A stretch of 64,000 bases of DNA from positions 124,001-188,000 of the forward strand of contig NZ_FMZI01000007.1 of assembly GCF_900101505.1 (NCBI RefSeq), in the 5' to 3' direction. Below the pieces are notes generated by a model, which was not told the DNA's origin, searched no databases, and was given only the letters and a program-made list of their open reading frames with translations. The position numbers and the translations under genes were made by a program. The stretch's first letter is position 1. Every line of letters starts with the position of its first letter. Positions 17,073 through 26,202 of the stretch are shown piece by piece. Source of the DNA: Antarctobacter albus (GTDB taxonomy: Bacteria > Pseudomonadota > Alphaproteobacteria > Rhodobacterales > Rhodobacteraceae).

Positions 17073-17993
17073 TCAGCCCTCCGCCTTGGCTTGCTGGCGG
17101 GCAAAGATCAGCAGGATGATCAGAACCATCGTCAGCAGGATCATCGAGGCCGCCGCGCCGAAAGGCCAGTTGCCCGCGTTGCCCTTGAACTGTTCCTCGA
17201 TCAGAGAGCCGATCATGAAGTTCCTTGCCCCGCCCAGCAGGTCGGGCGCCAGGAAGGACCCCAGCGAGGGCACGAAGACCAGGATGCAGCCCGCCACGAT
17301 CCCCGGTTTGACCGAGGGCAGGAGGATACGGCGCAGCACCGTCCAGCGCGGGGCGTAGAGGTCCGAGGCCGCCTCGGAGAGAGCGAAGTTGTAGCGCTCG
17401 ACAGCGGCATAGATCGGCAGCACCATGAAGGGCAGGTAGGAGTAGAACAGGCCCAGTTGCACCGCGAAGTTGGTGTTCACGATGGCCAGCGGTTCGCTCA
17501 GCAGCCCGGTGCCGGTCAGGAAATCGTTGAGCGGCCCCTCGTCGCGCAAAAGGAACTTCATCGAGACAGTGCGGATCAGCAGGTTGACCCAGTAGGGGAT
17601 CGTCACGAGGAAAACCCAGAGCGTGCGCTGGCGTGGGGGGCGCGTGGCGATGAAATAGGCGGTCGGGAACCCGATCGCGAGGCTCAGCAGGGTCGCCGCC
17701 CCTGCCTGCCAGATCGAGCGCCAGAAGATCTGGATATAGGTCCATTCGATGGAACAGGGTTCATCCCCGAACAGGCCGCGATTGCAGAAGAACTGGTCAT
17801 AGGCGCCCAGGCTGAATTCCCAGATCACGCCGCCGCGGAATTCCTTGGTCAGGAAGGAATAGACCAGCATGATCGCCACCGGGGCCAGCACCAGGATGCC
17901 CAGCGTCACCCAGGCCGGCAGCAGCAGCCATGTGCGCGCCTCTGCATAGGTGTCGCTGGTCGAGGATCCGCCCGTTGCCGCACCGCCCGCCAT
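17073..17993 (-). CDS. potH: polyamine-type ABC transporter permease (PotH/PotB type)
   Basis: A 306-residue permease. After a Gly/Ser-rich N-terminus the first membrane segment is [19 protein letters not shown], with further segments through to the end. The EAA motif is [20 protein letters not shown] near residue 220. Its ATG overlaps the stop of potG (TGATG), indicating coupling. It is a normal-length family member. Confidence 0.88.
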   Translation of the reverse strand: MAGGAATGGSSTSDTYAEARTWLLLPAWVTLGILVLAPVAIMLVYSFLTKEFRGGVIWEFSLGAYDQFFCNRGLFGDEPCSIEWTYIQIFWRSIWQAGAATLLSLAIGFPTAYFIATRPPRQRTLWVFLVTIPYWVNLLIRTVSMKFLLRDEGPLNDFLTGTGLLSEPLAIVNTNFAVQLGLFYSYLPFMVLPIYAAVERYNFALSEAASDLYAPRWTVLRRILLPSVKPGIVAGCILVFVPSLGSFLAPDLLGGARNFMIGSLIEEQFKGNAGNWPFGAAASMILLTMVLIILLIFARQQAKAEG

Positions 17994-19084
17994 CAGTCCA
18001 CCAGGAGGCGCGCGGCCCCCCGCTCCATGTTGACGAAAACCTCTGTGCCGGGCTCGAAGACGCGGGACGTGCCCCGGCTGGAGTTGGAGGCGCGCACCCG
18101 GAACTCGGGCCCGTCGTCGAGGTCGAGGATGGTCGAGATGTCGGTGCCGATGAAGATGTTTTCCCGCACGCGGGCCTTCAGGCTTTCGCTTTCGGTGGGG
18201 GCGGACGACAGGAACAGCCGTTCGGGGCGCAGCGACATGTGCACCCTGGCGCCCGCGCCGATCCCGTCCACGGCATCGCAGGTCAGCCGGTGGCCGCCGC
18301 CCAGGTGACAGGCCGCGCGGCCCGCGTCGATCTGGTCCACCGTGACTTCCAGCAGGTTGGTCTCGCCGATGAAATCCGCCACGAACATGTTGCGGGGGCG
18401 TTCATAGATCTCGCGCGCATCGCCCAATTGCTGCACCTCGCCCGCCGACATGACGGCGACGCGGTCGGACATGGTCAGCGCCTCTTCCTGGTCGTGGGTG
18501 ACAAAGATGAAGGTGATTCCGGTTTCCTTTTGCAGGTGCTTCAGCTCGATCTGCATGGCCTTGCGCAGCTTGAGGTCCAGCGCGCTCAGCGGTTCGTCCA
18601 GCAGCAGCACCTTGGGCCGTGGCGCCAGCGCGCGGGCCAGGGCGACGCGCTGTTGCTGGCCGCCGGACAGCTGCGATGGCTTGCGGGCCGAGAATTGCGA
18701 CAGCTGCACCATTTCCAGAACCTCGCCGGCGCGCTTGCGGGCCTCTGACTTGCTCTTGCCCAGCATCTCCAGCCCGAAGCCCACGTTGTCGAGAACGGTC
18801 ATGTGGGGGAACAGCGCGTAGTTCTGGAACACGGTGTTGATCGGGCGCTTGTGCGGCGGCAGGCCCTCGATCTCTTCGCCGAAAAGAAAGATGCCGCCTT
18901 CGGTCACGTCCTCGAACCCGGCGATCATCCGCAGAAGCGTGGTCTTGCCACAGCCCGAGGGGCCGAGCAGCGTAAAGAATTCATTGTCCGAAATCGTCAG
19001 TGACACCTGTTTGAGTGCCGTGAAGGTGCCGTAACGCTTGACGGCGTTTCGCACCTCGATCGCGTCGTTTGTCTTTCTGGTCAC
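17993..19084 (-). CDS. potG: polyamine-type ABC transporter ATPase
   Basis: A PotG/PotA-family ATPase of about 363 residues. It has Walker A GPSGCGKTT, Q-loop VFQNYALFPH, signature LSGGQQQRV, Walker B LLLDEPLSALD and switch His in VTHDQEEA, followed by a TOBE-type C-terminal domain. The GTG at 19084 is chosen because GGGA stands at good distance before it; a TTG at 19099 would add five residues. It is the first gene of potGHIF and may be co-regulated with the argE-like gene upstream on the same strand. Confidence 0.88.
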   Translation of the reverse strand: MTRKTNDAIEVRNAVKRYGTFTALKQVSLTISDNEFFTLLGPSGCGKTTLLRMIAGFEDVTEGGIFLFGEEIEGLPPHKRPINTVFQNYALFPHMTVLDNVGFGLEMLGKSKSEARKRAGEVLEMVQLSQFSARKPSQLSGGQQQRVALARALAPRPKVLLLDEPLSALDLKLRKAMQIELKHLQKETGITFIFVTHDQEEALTMSDRVAVMSAGEVQQLGDAREIYERPRNMFVADFIGETNLLEVTVDQIDAGRAACHLGGGHRLTCDAVDGIGAGARVHMSLRPERLFLSSAPTESESLKARVRENIFIGTDISTILDLDDGPEFRVRASNSSRGTSRVFEPGTEVFVNMERGAARLLVD

Positions 19085-19099
19085 GCCTGTCCCGCCCAA

Positions 19100-19294
19100 G
19101 TGTCCGTTTCCCTGCGGCAGAGCATAGGGATATGCACCCGGATGCCAGAAGAAACGACTGCCTCAGCGCGCCTTAGCTTCAGCCTAATCGGCCAGGAAAC
19201 AGCGGATTTTGCGTTGTTTTCCCAAGGTGTCGAGGGGGGCGCCCAAAAGATGGGCGCACCCGGGTAAAATCCGGGCGAACTGTAAATTCGAGGA
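19100..19294. other. intergenic region before potG
   Basis: These 195 bases separate the argE-like gene from potG. They hold a hairpin (GCGCCC 19239-19244 with GGGCGC 19252-19257) that could end the argE transcript, although it lacks a T-run. A separate potG promoter would also have to lie here; no clear consensus is seen. Confidence 0.4.
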
Positions 19295-20425
19295 TCAGCG
19301 CAGCTCGTCCAGCAGCGCGTCCATCATCGAGTCGCAGGCCGTCAGCTGGCCGCGTTCCAGGTATTCGTCGGGCTTGTGCCCCTGGCCTTCCATGCTGCCC
19401 GGTCCGCAGACAACGGTGGGGATGCCCAGAGCGTCGAAGAACCCCGCCTCGGTACCAAAGGCGACCTTGGTCAGGTCCTGCGTCCGGGCAAGCCGTTGGG
19501 TCAGCCGCGTGACCTCGGCGTCCGGTGCGGTGTCGAGGCCGGGATAGCCCGTGACCTCTTGCAGGTCGATGGCGGTGCCGTGCCGTTCTGTGATCTGGGA
19601 GGCCAGCGCCCTGATCCGCGCCACGAGGTCCGCTGGCGCATCGGCGGCGAGGTGGCGGAACTCGAACAGCAGCTCGGCCCGGTCGGGCACGATGTTGAGC
19701 ACGGTGCCGCCCTTGAGCACACCGGCATGAACGGTGCTGTAGGGCACGGCATAATCTGCGTCCCGCGCGCCGTGCCGGGCCAGATCGTCCTGCAGCCCGC
19801 GCAGGCCGGTGACAAGGTCCGCCGCAAGGTGCAGCGCGTTGGTGAACCGTGGCGCCAGCGCGGAATGCCCGGCCTCGCCGTGGCAGATGGCACGCAGCCC
19901 CTGCTTGCCCTTGTGGCCCACGGCCACCTGCATCTCTGTGGGTTCGCCCACGATGCAGGCGCGAGGCAGGCCGATGGCTGGTTCCAGCGCGTCGATCATC
20001 CGGGCGATCCCGACACAGCCCACCTCTTCGTCATAGGAAATGGCCAGTTTCAGGGGTTCGCGCAGCGGGGCTTGCGATGCCCGGTCCGCCGCCGCCAGCA
20101 TCGAGGCCAGGAATCCTTTCATGTCGGTGGTGCCGCGCCCGAACAGCCTGTCGCCCTCGCTCGTCAGCCTGAACGGGTCGCGCGTCCACTCCTGCCCCTC
20201 GACCGGCACGACATCGGTATGCGCCGACAGCATCACACCGGCGCCCTCAGGCCCGATGCTGGCATAGAGCCCGGCCTTCGGCTCGGACGTGTCCGCCACG
20301 CGGGTCACGGCAAAGCCGCGCGACTTCAGGAAGTCCTCGACATAGGCGATCAGATCCAGATTGGACCGGGTGCTGACCGTGTCGAATGAAATGAGCCGGT
20401 CGAGGATCTCCAGCGTCTGCGTCAT
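19295..20425 (-). CDS. argE: acetylornithine deacetylase-like M20 amidohydrolase
   Basis: A 376-residue M20 zinc peptidase-family protein resembling ArgE. Metal-site motifs are SAHTDVVPVEG, FGRGTTDMKGF, SYDEEVGC and the late His in GQGHKPDEYLE; VGHKGKQG is the lid-domain segment. The ATG at 20425 overlaps the stop of the preceding decarboxylase gene by ATGA, so both are coupled. The position inside a catabolic island suggests hydrolysis of an N-acylated amino acid or amine in a degradation route rather than arginine biosynthesis. No other arginine gene is near. Confidence 0.85.
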   Translation of the reverse strand: MTQTLEILDRLISFDTVSTRSNLDLIAYVEDFLKSRGFAVTRVADTSEPKAGLYASIGPEGAGVMLSAHTDVVPVEGQEWTRDPFRLTSEGDRLFGRGTTDMKGFLASMLAAADRASQAPLREPLKLAISYDEEVGCVGIARMIDALEPAIGLPRACIVGEPTEMQVAVGHKGKQGLRAICHGEAGHSALAPRFTNALHLAADLVTGLRGLQDDLARHGARDADYAVPYSTVHAGVLKGGTVLNIVPDRAELLFEFRHLAADAPADLVARIRALASQITERHGTAIDLQEVTGYPGLDTAPDAEVTRLTQRLARTQDLTKVAFGTEAGFFDALGIPTVVCGPGSMEGQGHKPDEYLERGQLTACDSMMDALLDELR

Positions 20426-21693
20426 CGGGTGAGCGTCTCCAGGATTGCCAGTACCTCGTCCGCGCGGGTGGCCGGGTTCACGATGCAGAGGCGAAAGACC
20501 ATCTCGCCCCATGCAATCATCTCTGCCTCGTCCATGTTCTGCGGGCGGAAGAGGATCGCTGTCAACTGCGGGTCAAGCAGCAGGTCGAGCCCCGGCATGG
20601 CGTCTATGCCTTTGGCGATGTCCTCTGCGACCTGCCGGGTGGTGGCGATGGCCTTGGCGTAGGCCTCGGTCCTGCGCACCGCCAGAGAGTACCAGAGCGG
20701 CAGGCTCCGTGCCCGCCGGGTCAGGTGCAGTGCGTAATCGGACGGGTTCCAGTGGGTCTTGTCCGCCGTGTCGAGGTAGACTGCCTGTTGCCCATGCGCC
20801 GCCGCGCCGTGGCCGGCGTCACGATAGAGCAGCGCGCAGTTGTCGTAGGGAGCAAAGAGCCACTTGTGCGGATCGACAATCAGGCTGTCTGCCCGATCGA
20901 TCCCGTCGAAGGCGGGCCGCATCGCGGGATCGGCCAGGGCCGCGCCGCCATAGGCACCGTCGACATGCAGCCAGAGGCCATGTTCCTGTGCAAGGTCTGC
21001 CAGCCCGGCGATGTCGTCCACCGCGCCGCAGTTGGGCGCGCCGCCATTGGCGACGATGGCAAAGACCGCCTCGGAGAGATGCGGGATGGCGTCCTGCGCG
21101 GTCATGCGCCCGGTTTCGTCCGCCTCGACCGCAACATTCATGACCCGGGCGACCGCCTGGATCGAGCTGTGCGCCTCGGAGGAACAGAGGATGGCGCCGC
21201 GCCCCTCACCGGGGCGGTTGCGCCGGTGCCATTCGCGCGCGGCGTGCAGAGCCGAAAGGTTGCCCAGCGTGCCGCCCGCGACAAAGACGCCGCCCGCGCT
21301 GGCCGGCCAGCCGGCAAGGTCCGCGATCCAGCGCAGCGTCTGGTTTCCGCGTGGATGGCGCCCGCATCGCCGTCCCAGTTGCCGGCAAAGATTCCCGCCG
21401 CGCCAAGCGCCGCGTCGAAACTCAGCGCCGCGCGGCTGGGGGCCGAGGCGACGAAGGACAGGCTGGTCGGGTGACCGAAAGGCCGGATCGACGGCACGAT
21501 AGTGTCCGAGAACAGGCCGATCGCCTGTTCCGCGCCGATGCCGTCGGCGGTGATTGATCCGCCCGGCACGGGCTCCAGCGCGGCAAAAGCCTGCGCCGTG
21601 TTTCGGGTCCGGCCCCTCGGCAATGCGCCGTTCGGTCCAGTCGAGGATCGCGCGGGTCGCCTCGGGCGCGAAGGGAACGGGGTCGTCGCTCAC
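20422..21693 (-). pseudogene. group II PLP-dependent decarboxylase, frameshifted
   Basis: A coding sequence of about 423 residues for a group II pyridoxal-phosphate decarboxylase (aromatic amino acid/diaminobutyrate type). It shows LWLHVDGAYGGAAL and the PLP-lysine motif DPHKWLFAPYDNCALL. It starts at a GTG overlapping the upstream stop. Family-like sequence switches frame twice. After IAEGPDPKH (around 21594-21600, one extra base) the good sequence AQAFAALEPVPGGSITADGIG continues in another frame. It returns to the first frame at NQTLRWIADLAGWP (around 21345-21352, one base missing). About 83 codons between are therefore out of frame, although no stop codon results. Either the gene is inactive or the assembly contains two errors. 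Substrate unknown. Confidence 0.75.
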
Positions 21694-23774
21694 TCTGCTG
21701 CCAACTCCGTGATTTCGCGGCGGAAGGGCAGAGCGTCGCCGATGTCTTCTCCGTCCAGTTCGCGCGCATAGCGGTGTCCCGCGTAGGTTGCCCAGGCGAT
21801 GGGGCCGGGCGCCTCGGCGTCCCCGATGATCCGGACCGTTTTGATGCCCGCATCCGCCCAATCGGTCTCGCGCGCCTTGAGGTCCGCATAGACCTGATTG
21901 TTTTCCAGTTTCGAGGCCACGACAACCACCGCGTCACAGCCCAGTTCTGAGGTGCGGTCGGTGTAAGTGCAGTTGGTCACGACATGGCCCTTGCCGATCC
22001 GGGTGACGCCCCGGTTCAGCACGATCTCGACCCCCATTTCGGCCAGCCGCTTGTGGATCGTGTGCTGTTCCAGCGTGTTGACCGTCCAGTCCGACAGATA
22101 GGCCGAAGGCGTGACGATGGTCACCTCGCAACCCTCCTGCCGCAGCAGTTCACCCAACACGCCGCCCATGTAATAGTGGTCGTCATCGTAGATCACGACA
22201 TGGCCCGAGGGGCGCTTGCCATCCATGATGTCATCGGGCGTGTAGATCGACATGCTGTCGTCCATCGGCATCGGCACCACATGCTGGCGGCTGACCCCGT
22301 CACGGCGCCACTTGGCGCCGGTGGCCAGGCACACGTGTTCAAAGCCGAATTCGAGGATGCTCTCGGCGTCCAGCGCGCTGTCGAAATAGGTCTGCACGTT
22401 GGGTTTCTGGCTGATCTGGTATTCGCGGTAGTCCGCCACCCGCCCCCAGGCCGACAGGCCCGGCAGCAACCTCTCGCGCGCCACGCGCCCGCCCAGGGCG
22501 GTGCCCGCCTCGGCCAGCGCCACGTCATAGCCGCGTTCGGCCAGTGCGCGCGTCGCCTCCAGCCCGGCGGGGCCGGAGCCGACCACAAGCACCGACTGGC
22601 TGGCCCCCTTGGCGTTCATCCGTTCCGGGTGCCAGCCCTTGCGCCATTCCTCCATGAAGGTCGGGTTCTGGGTGCAGCGGCTGATCGACATGGTCATGTC
22701 GCCGGTGATGCAGATGTTGCAGCCGATGCATTCGCGGATGTCGTCGATCCGCCCTTCCTCGACCTTCTTCGGCAGGAAGGGATCGGCAATCGAGGGCCGC
22801 GCACACCCGATGGCGTCCAGCGTGCCCTGCCGGATCATCCGCGCCATGACGTCCGGAGAGGTGAACCGCCCGACCCCAACCACCGGTTTCGACGACAACT
22901 CGCGGATGCCCTTGACCAGCGCCTCTTGCGCGGCCTCCTCCTTGAACCGGCTTGGGCCGGAACAATCCTCCCAGGTGCCGTGCGCGAGGTCCCACAGGTC
23001 CGGCAGGTCCTTGTTCATCTCGACGAAGTCGCGCACCTCGGCATTGGAAAAACCCAGGTCGCCGATGGTTTCGTCCAGCGAGACCCGCAGCGTGATCCCC
23101 ATGGTGTCGCCCACCGCCTCGCGCATGTCCGCGATCACCTCGCGCGCAAAGCGCGAGCGGTTTTCCAGCGAGCCGCCGTATTCGTCGTCGCGCATGTTGG
23201 TGGCGCGGCTGAGGAAGTGCTGAAAGATGCCGAACCCATGCGCGCCGTACAGGCAGATCAGGTCGAACCCGGCCGCCTTGGACCGCTTGGCCGCGTTAAC
23301 GAACCAGCGGCGCAGGTCCTTGATTTCACCCTTGGACAGGGCGCGCGCCTGTACCGGGTCATTGGTAAAGGTCCGGATCGGCCCCGGCGACACCGCCAAG
23401 GGCACCTCCTTGGTATAAAGGTTCGGCCCGTTGATCCCGGAATAGGCCAGCTGGATACCGGCCAGCGCGCCGTGTTCCTTCATCTTGCCTGCCATCTTCG
23501 CCAGCATCGGGATGTCCTTGTCCTCCCACAGGCGCAGCTCGATGAAGGGCGTGATTTCCGAGGTGTGGTGCATCTCGCATTGTTCGGTGAACACCACGCC
23601 CCAGCCGCCCTCGGACTTGATCCCGCGCATGGCGGCGGCGGCGGAGGGGTCGCGATAGCCGCCCCCGTTGCAATGCGGCACCTGGTAGAACCGGTTTTTC
23701 GCGGTCACCGGCCCGATGGCCAGCGGTTCGAAAAGAATGTCGTAACGGGGGTCGCGCAAGGTCTGCTCCATCAT
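21690..23774 (-). CDS. TMADH/DgcA-like FMN-iron-sulfur oxidoreductase (N-demethylase type)
   Basis: A 694-residue old-yellow-enzyme-plus-reductase protein. Residues 1 to about 350 form an FMN TIM barrel. Next comes the [4Fe-4S] site CIGCNICITGDM...RCTQNPTFMEEWRKGWHPE (about 350-390), and then FAD/NAD domains starting with VLVVGSGPAGLEATRALAE. This arrangement is that of trimethylamine dehydrogenase, dimethylglycine demethylase DgcA and N-methylproline demethylase relatives, which oxidatively remove N-methyl groups. Which amine it acts on cannot be told. The stop overlaps the PLP decarboxylase start (GTGA). A second ATG directly follows the first. Confidence 0.86.
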   Translation of the reverse strand: MMEQTLRDPRYDILFEPLAIGPVTAKNRFYQVPHCNGGGYRDPSAAAAMRGIKSEGGWGVVFTEQCEMHHTSEITPFIELRLWEDKDIPMLAKMAGKMKEHGALAGIQLAYSGINGPNLYTKEVPLAVSPGPIRTFTNDPVQARALSKGEIKDLRRWFVNAAKRSKAAGFDLICLYGAHGFGIFQHFLSRATNMRDDEYGGSLENRSRFAREVIADMREAVGDTMGITLRVSLDETIGDLGFSNAEVRDFVEMNKDLPDLWDLAHGTWEDCSGPSRFKEEAAQEALVKGIRELSSKPVVGVGRFTSPDVMARMIRQGTLDAIGCARPSIADPFLPKKVEEGRIDDIRECIGCNICITGDMTMSISRCTQNPTFMEEWRKGWHPERMNAKGASQSVLVVGSGPAGLEATRALAERGYDVALAEAGTALGGRVARERLLPGLSAWGRVADYREYQISQKPNVQTYFDSALDAESILEFGFEHVCLATGAKWRRDGVSRQHVVPMPMDDSMSIYTPDDIMDGKRPSGHVVIYDDDHYYMGGVLGELLRQEGCEVTIVTPSAYLSDWTVNTLEQHTIHKRLAEMGVEIVLNRGVTRIGKGHVVTNCTYTDRTSELGCDAVVVVASKLENNQVYADLKARETDWADAGIKTVRIIGDAEAPGPIAWATYAGHRYARELDGEDIGDALPFRREITELAAE

Positions 23775-23846
23775 CTGTCGGGCGCAGGATACCCATCGGG
23801 CAAGGGCCCGAAAGTCCGCCCTGCGAAAGCGTTGCTTAGGAAGGCG

Positions 23847-24788
23847 CTAAGCCGGGACGATGGGTTCGCCGCCGATGCGGGCCAGCTTGCCCGCGCGCAC
23901 CAGGTCACTGCCGTATTCGATGAAGGCCCGCACCGCGTTCGACCGGTCCGCGTCCTGCGCCGTGAGGAACCCCATGCGCAGGGGCCGGACGGCGCCCGTG
24001 ATCGGTACGCAGCGCACCGGGTTGCCGTCCGGCGCGCTGTCGCTCAGCGGGCGGACATTGGCGATGGAGTAGCCGAAATCATTGGCGACAAGGCTGCGCA
24101 TCACCGCCATGTCGCGGGTGCGTTCGGCGATCACCGGCTTGCCGCCGACGGCGTCGAAGAAGGACAGGAAGTAATCGGCGCTCAGCGGCAGGTCCAGCAG
24201 GACCATCGGGTGATCCTTGAGTTCCTCTATCGACACGGCGTCGCGCCCCGCCAACGGGTGCCCGGTGCCCATCAGCGCGATGGGTGGCAGGCGGACGAGG
24301 CCGGTAAACTGGAGGTCGGCGGGCACGTCCAGATCATAGGTCAGCGCCAGGTCGATCTCGGATCGGCGCAGGGCGCTGAACAGCTCGACCTGGTTCAATT
24401 CAACCTGCCGCAGGCGTACCTCGGGGTACTGCGCCTCGAACCCGCGCCTGAGTCCCGGCAGGACCAGTTGGGCAAAGGTCAGAAGGCAGCCGACCGACAA
24501 GGGTCCGCGCACCTTTCCCGCGATGTCCCCGGCGATGTCGTTCATCGCTGCCGCCTCGCGCAGCACCAGCCGCGCCTGTTCCATCATCTGCCGCCCGCCC
24601 TGCGTAAGCGACAGGCCCTGCGCGTGTTGGCGTACGAAAAGTGGCAGGCCGAATTCCTGTTCCAGCTGGGCAATGGCGGCGGAAATCGACGGCGAAGAGA
24701 CGTTGATCCGCTCAGAGGCGCGCGCGATGCTGCCCGCCTCGCCCACGGCGACGAAATATTCCAGTTGCCGGAGGGTGTAGCGCAGCAT
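23847..24788 (-). CDS. LysR-family transcriptional regulator
   Basis: A 313-residue LysR regulator. The winged helix-turn-helix is at residues 5-65 (LRQLEYFVAVGEAGSIARASERINVSSPSISAAIAQLE), followed by a periplasmic-binding-like effector domain. The ATG at 24788 begins the conserved domain. Unusually, it lies within a same-strand gene run between DUF1028 and the demethylase gene instead of being divergent, which suggests it controls and is co-transcribed with the catabolic genes. It is close in type to the nitrogen/aromatic-responsive LysR group (NAC/Cbl-like), but no effector can be assigned. Confidence 0.86.
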   Translation of the reverse strand: MLRYTLRQLEYFVAVGEAGSIARASERINVSSPSISAAIAQLEQEFGLPLFVRQHAQGLSLTQGGRQMMEQARLVLREAAAMNDIAGDIAGKVRGPLSVGCLLTFAQLVLPGLRRGFEAQYPEVRLRQVELNQVELFSALRRSEIDLALTYDLDVPADLQFTGLVRLPPIALMGTGHPLAGRDAVSIEELKDHPMVLLDLPLSADYFLSFFDAVGGKPVIAERTRDMAVMRSLVANDFGYSIANVRPLSDSAPDGNPVRCVPITGAVRPLRMGFLTAQDADRSNAVRAFIEYGSDLVRAGKLARIGGEPIVPA

Positions 24789-24862
24789 TCCGCGTCCTTG
24801 AACAGTTGGCCTGTTCAAGCTTTGTCCAAGCGTCTCGGGGTTGCAAGCGCGCTGCGCGCGGC

Positions 24863-25537
24863 TCATTCGTCCCCGGGGACCCCGTAGGAGGGCGCCTCGC
24901 GCGGGTCCAGCGCGCGCTGGACGTAGGCGTCCAGTTGCGGCTTGTAGACCTCCCAGGCGGTCGCCACCGCCTCTATCGGACAATCCTCGGTCCAGTCGCA
25001 GCGCAGGTCGGCAACGGGCCAGGGCACCTTGTCCACCAGCATCATGCCCGCCGAATGCACCGGTCCGGCCTCGCCGCCCGCCGCCAGGCCTGCGCGCATC
25101 GCGGCAATCAGCCTGTCACCCAGGTGGCCCTGGGCCGTCTCGAACCCGGCGACGATGGCCGCCGGCACGCCGTCGTTGTCCAGCAGGTTCCCGCCAGAGG
25201 CCACGTCACGCCCCTGCGCCTGCGTCCATATCCCCAGCGAGTTCGGCCCCGAATGGATCGCCGTGCCACCGGAAGAATCCACCGCCAGCACCTGCCGGTA
25301 CTCGATGAACTTGCCGCGCTTCTGCACCTCGGCCAGGGCCTCTGCCGCGCTCATGCCGCCCGCCATCAGGTCCAGCGCCAGCGGCCCCAGCGTCGGATCG
25401 GTCACGTTCTGCGAAGCCACGGCGCCGACGCCGGCCCGAGCATAGGAACAGCGTGCCGCCACCGCCGGGGAAGACGACGAAATCGCCACCCCGAACATGC
25501 CCGTGTCGGCGCATCTTGCGACAAGTGAAAAGGTCAT
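24863..25537 (-). CDS. DUF1028 family protein (putative Ntn-type hydrolase)
   Basis: A 224-residue DUF1028 protein beginning MTFSLVARCADTGMFGVAISSSSPAVAARC, with the conserved SQNVTDPTLGPLALDLMAGG and GGNLLDN segments. The family is thought to have an Ntn-hydrolase-like fold and often sits near amino-acid or peptide catabolic genes with RidA, as here. There is no signal peptide. It may hydrolyse an amide intermediate; this is inference. It lies 48 bases after ridA. Confidence 0.82.
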   Translation of the reverse strand: MTFSLVARCADTGMFGVAISSSSPAVAARCSYARAGVGAVASQNVTDPTLGPLALDLMAGGMSAAEALAEVQKRGKFIEYRQVLAVDSSGGTAIHSGPNSLGIWTQAQGRDVASGGNLLDNDGVPAAIVAGFETAQGHLGDRLIAAMRAGLAAGGEAGPVHSAGMMLVDKVPWPVADLRCDWTEDCPIEAVATAWEVYKPQLDAYVQRALDPREAPSYGVPGDE

Positions 25538-25585
25538 TCCCGCCCCCTGTGTTTCTTCTTGGTGAAAATACCCAACTCTTCGGAC

Positions 25586-26002
25586 TCAATCGGGAATGAC
25601 GGCGGTGGCGTCGATCTCGACCAGCCACTCGGGCCGCGCCAGCGCCTGCACGACAAGACCGGTGCAGACCGGGTGGACGCCCTTGATGTATTCCCCCATG
25701 ACCCGGTAGATCGCCTCGCGGTGGCGCACGTCGGTGATATAGACAACCAGCTTGACCACATGGCCCATCTCGCCCCCGGCTTCCTCGACAAGCTGGCGGA
25801 TGTTCTGCATCACCTTGTGGGTCTGCTCTGCCGGATCGTGGCTGTCGATGTTCTTGGCCGTGTCCAGATCCTGCGGGCACTGACCGCGCATCCAGACCGT
25901 GCTGCCGCCACGCGTGACGACCGCCTGGCACAGGTCGTTGTCCAGGCTCTGTTCCGGGTATGTGTCGCGCGTGTTGAACGTGCGGATGCGCTTGTGCGCC
26001 AT
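25586..26002 (-). CDS. ridA: RidA/YjgF family protein
   Basis: A 138-residue Rid-family protein, of the group that hydrolyses reactive enamine/imine intermediates. Recognisable parts are QAVVTRGGSTVWMRGQCPQD and EIDATAVIPD. It is somewhat longer at the N-terminus than housekeeping RidA and probably a Rid4-7-type catabolic variant. The ATG at 26002 has an AGGAG site seven bases upstream. It would protect enzymes from imines produced by the demethylase or decarboxylase of the same cluster. It is transcribed divergently from the flavin monooxygenase. Confidence 0.85.
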   Translation of the reverse strand: MAHKRIRTFNTRDTYPEQSLDNDLCQAVVTRGGSTVWMRGQCPQDLDTAKNIDSHDPAEQTHKVMQNIRQLVEEAGGEMGHVVKLVVYITDVRHREAIYRVMGEYIKGVHPVCTGLVVQALARPEWLVEIDATAVIPD

Positions 26003-26202
26003 GTCGGTCTCCTGTCGATGCATCGCGGCGAACATCCCCTTGCGCAGGGTCCGGCGGAAAGAACCGATAGCCTCATCGTCGCTTAGGGCACCCCTAACCG
26101 CGCTTAGCCTGACCCCAAGCAAGGCTTCACGAAAACCGTGTTTCGGTGGGGACAGGCCCGGCCCTAGGGTGCCCGGCAATGATGGATCGGAGGACCGCGG
26201 GA

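Noticed and set aside
21984-24887. Very long open frame (967 codons) on the plus strand
   Set aside because: It lies opposite the demethylase and LysR genes, whose minus-strand products have clear family motifs; the plus-strand product is low-complexity, rich in His/Arg/Gly, as expected for an antisense shadow in GC-rich DNA.
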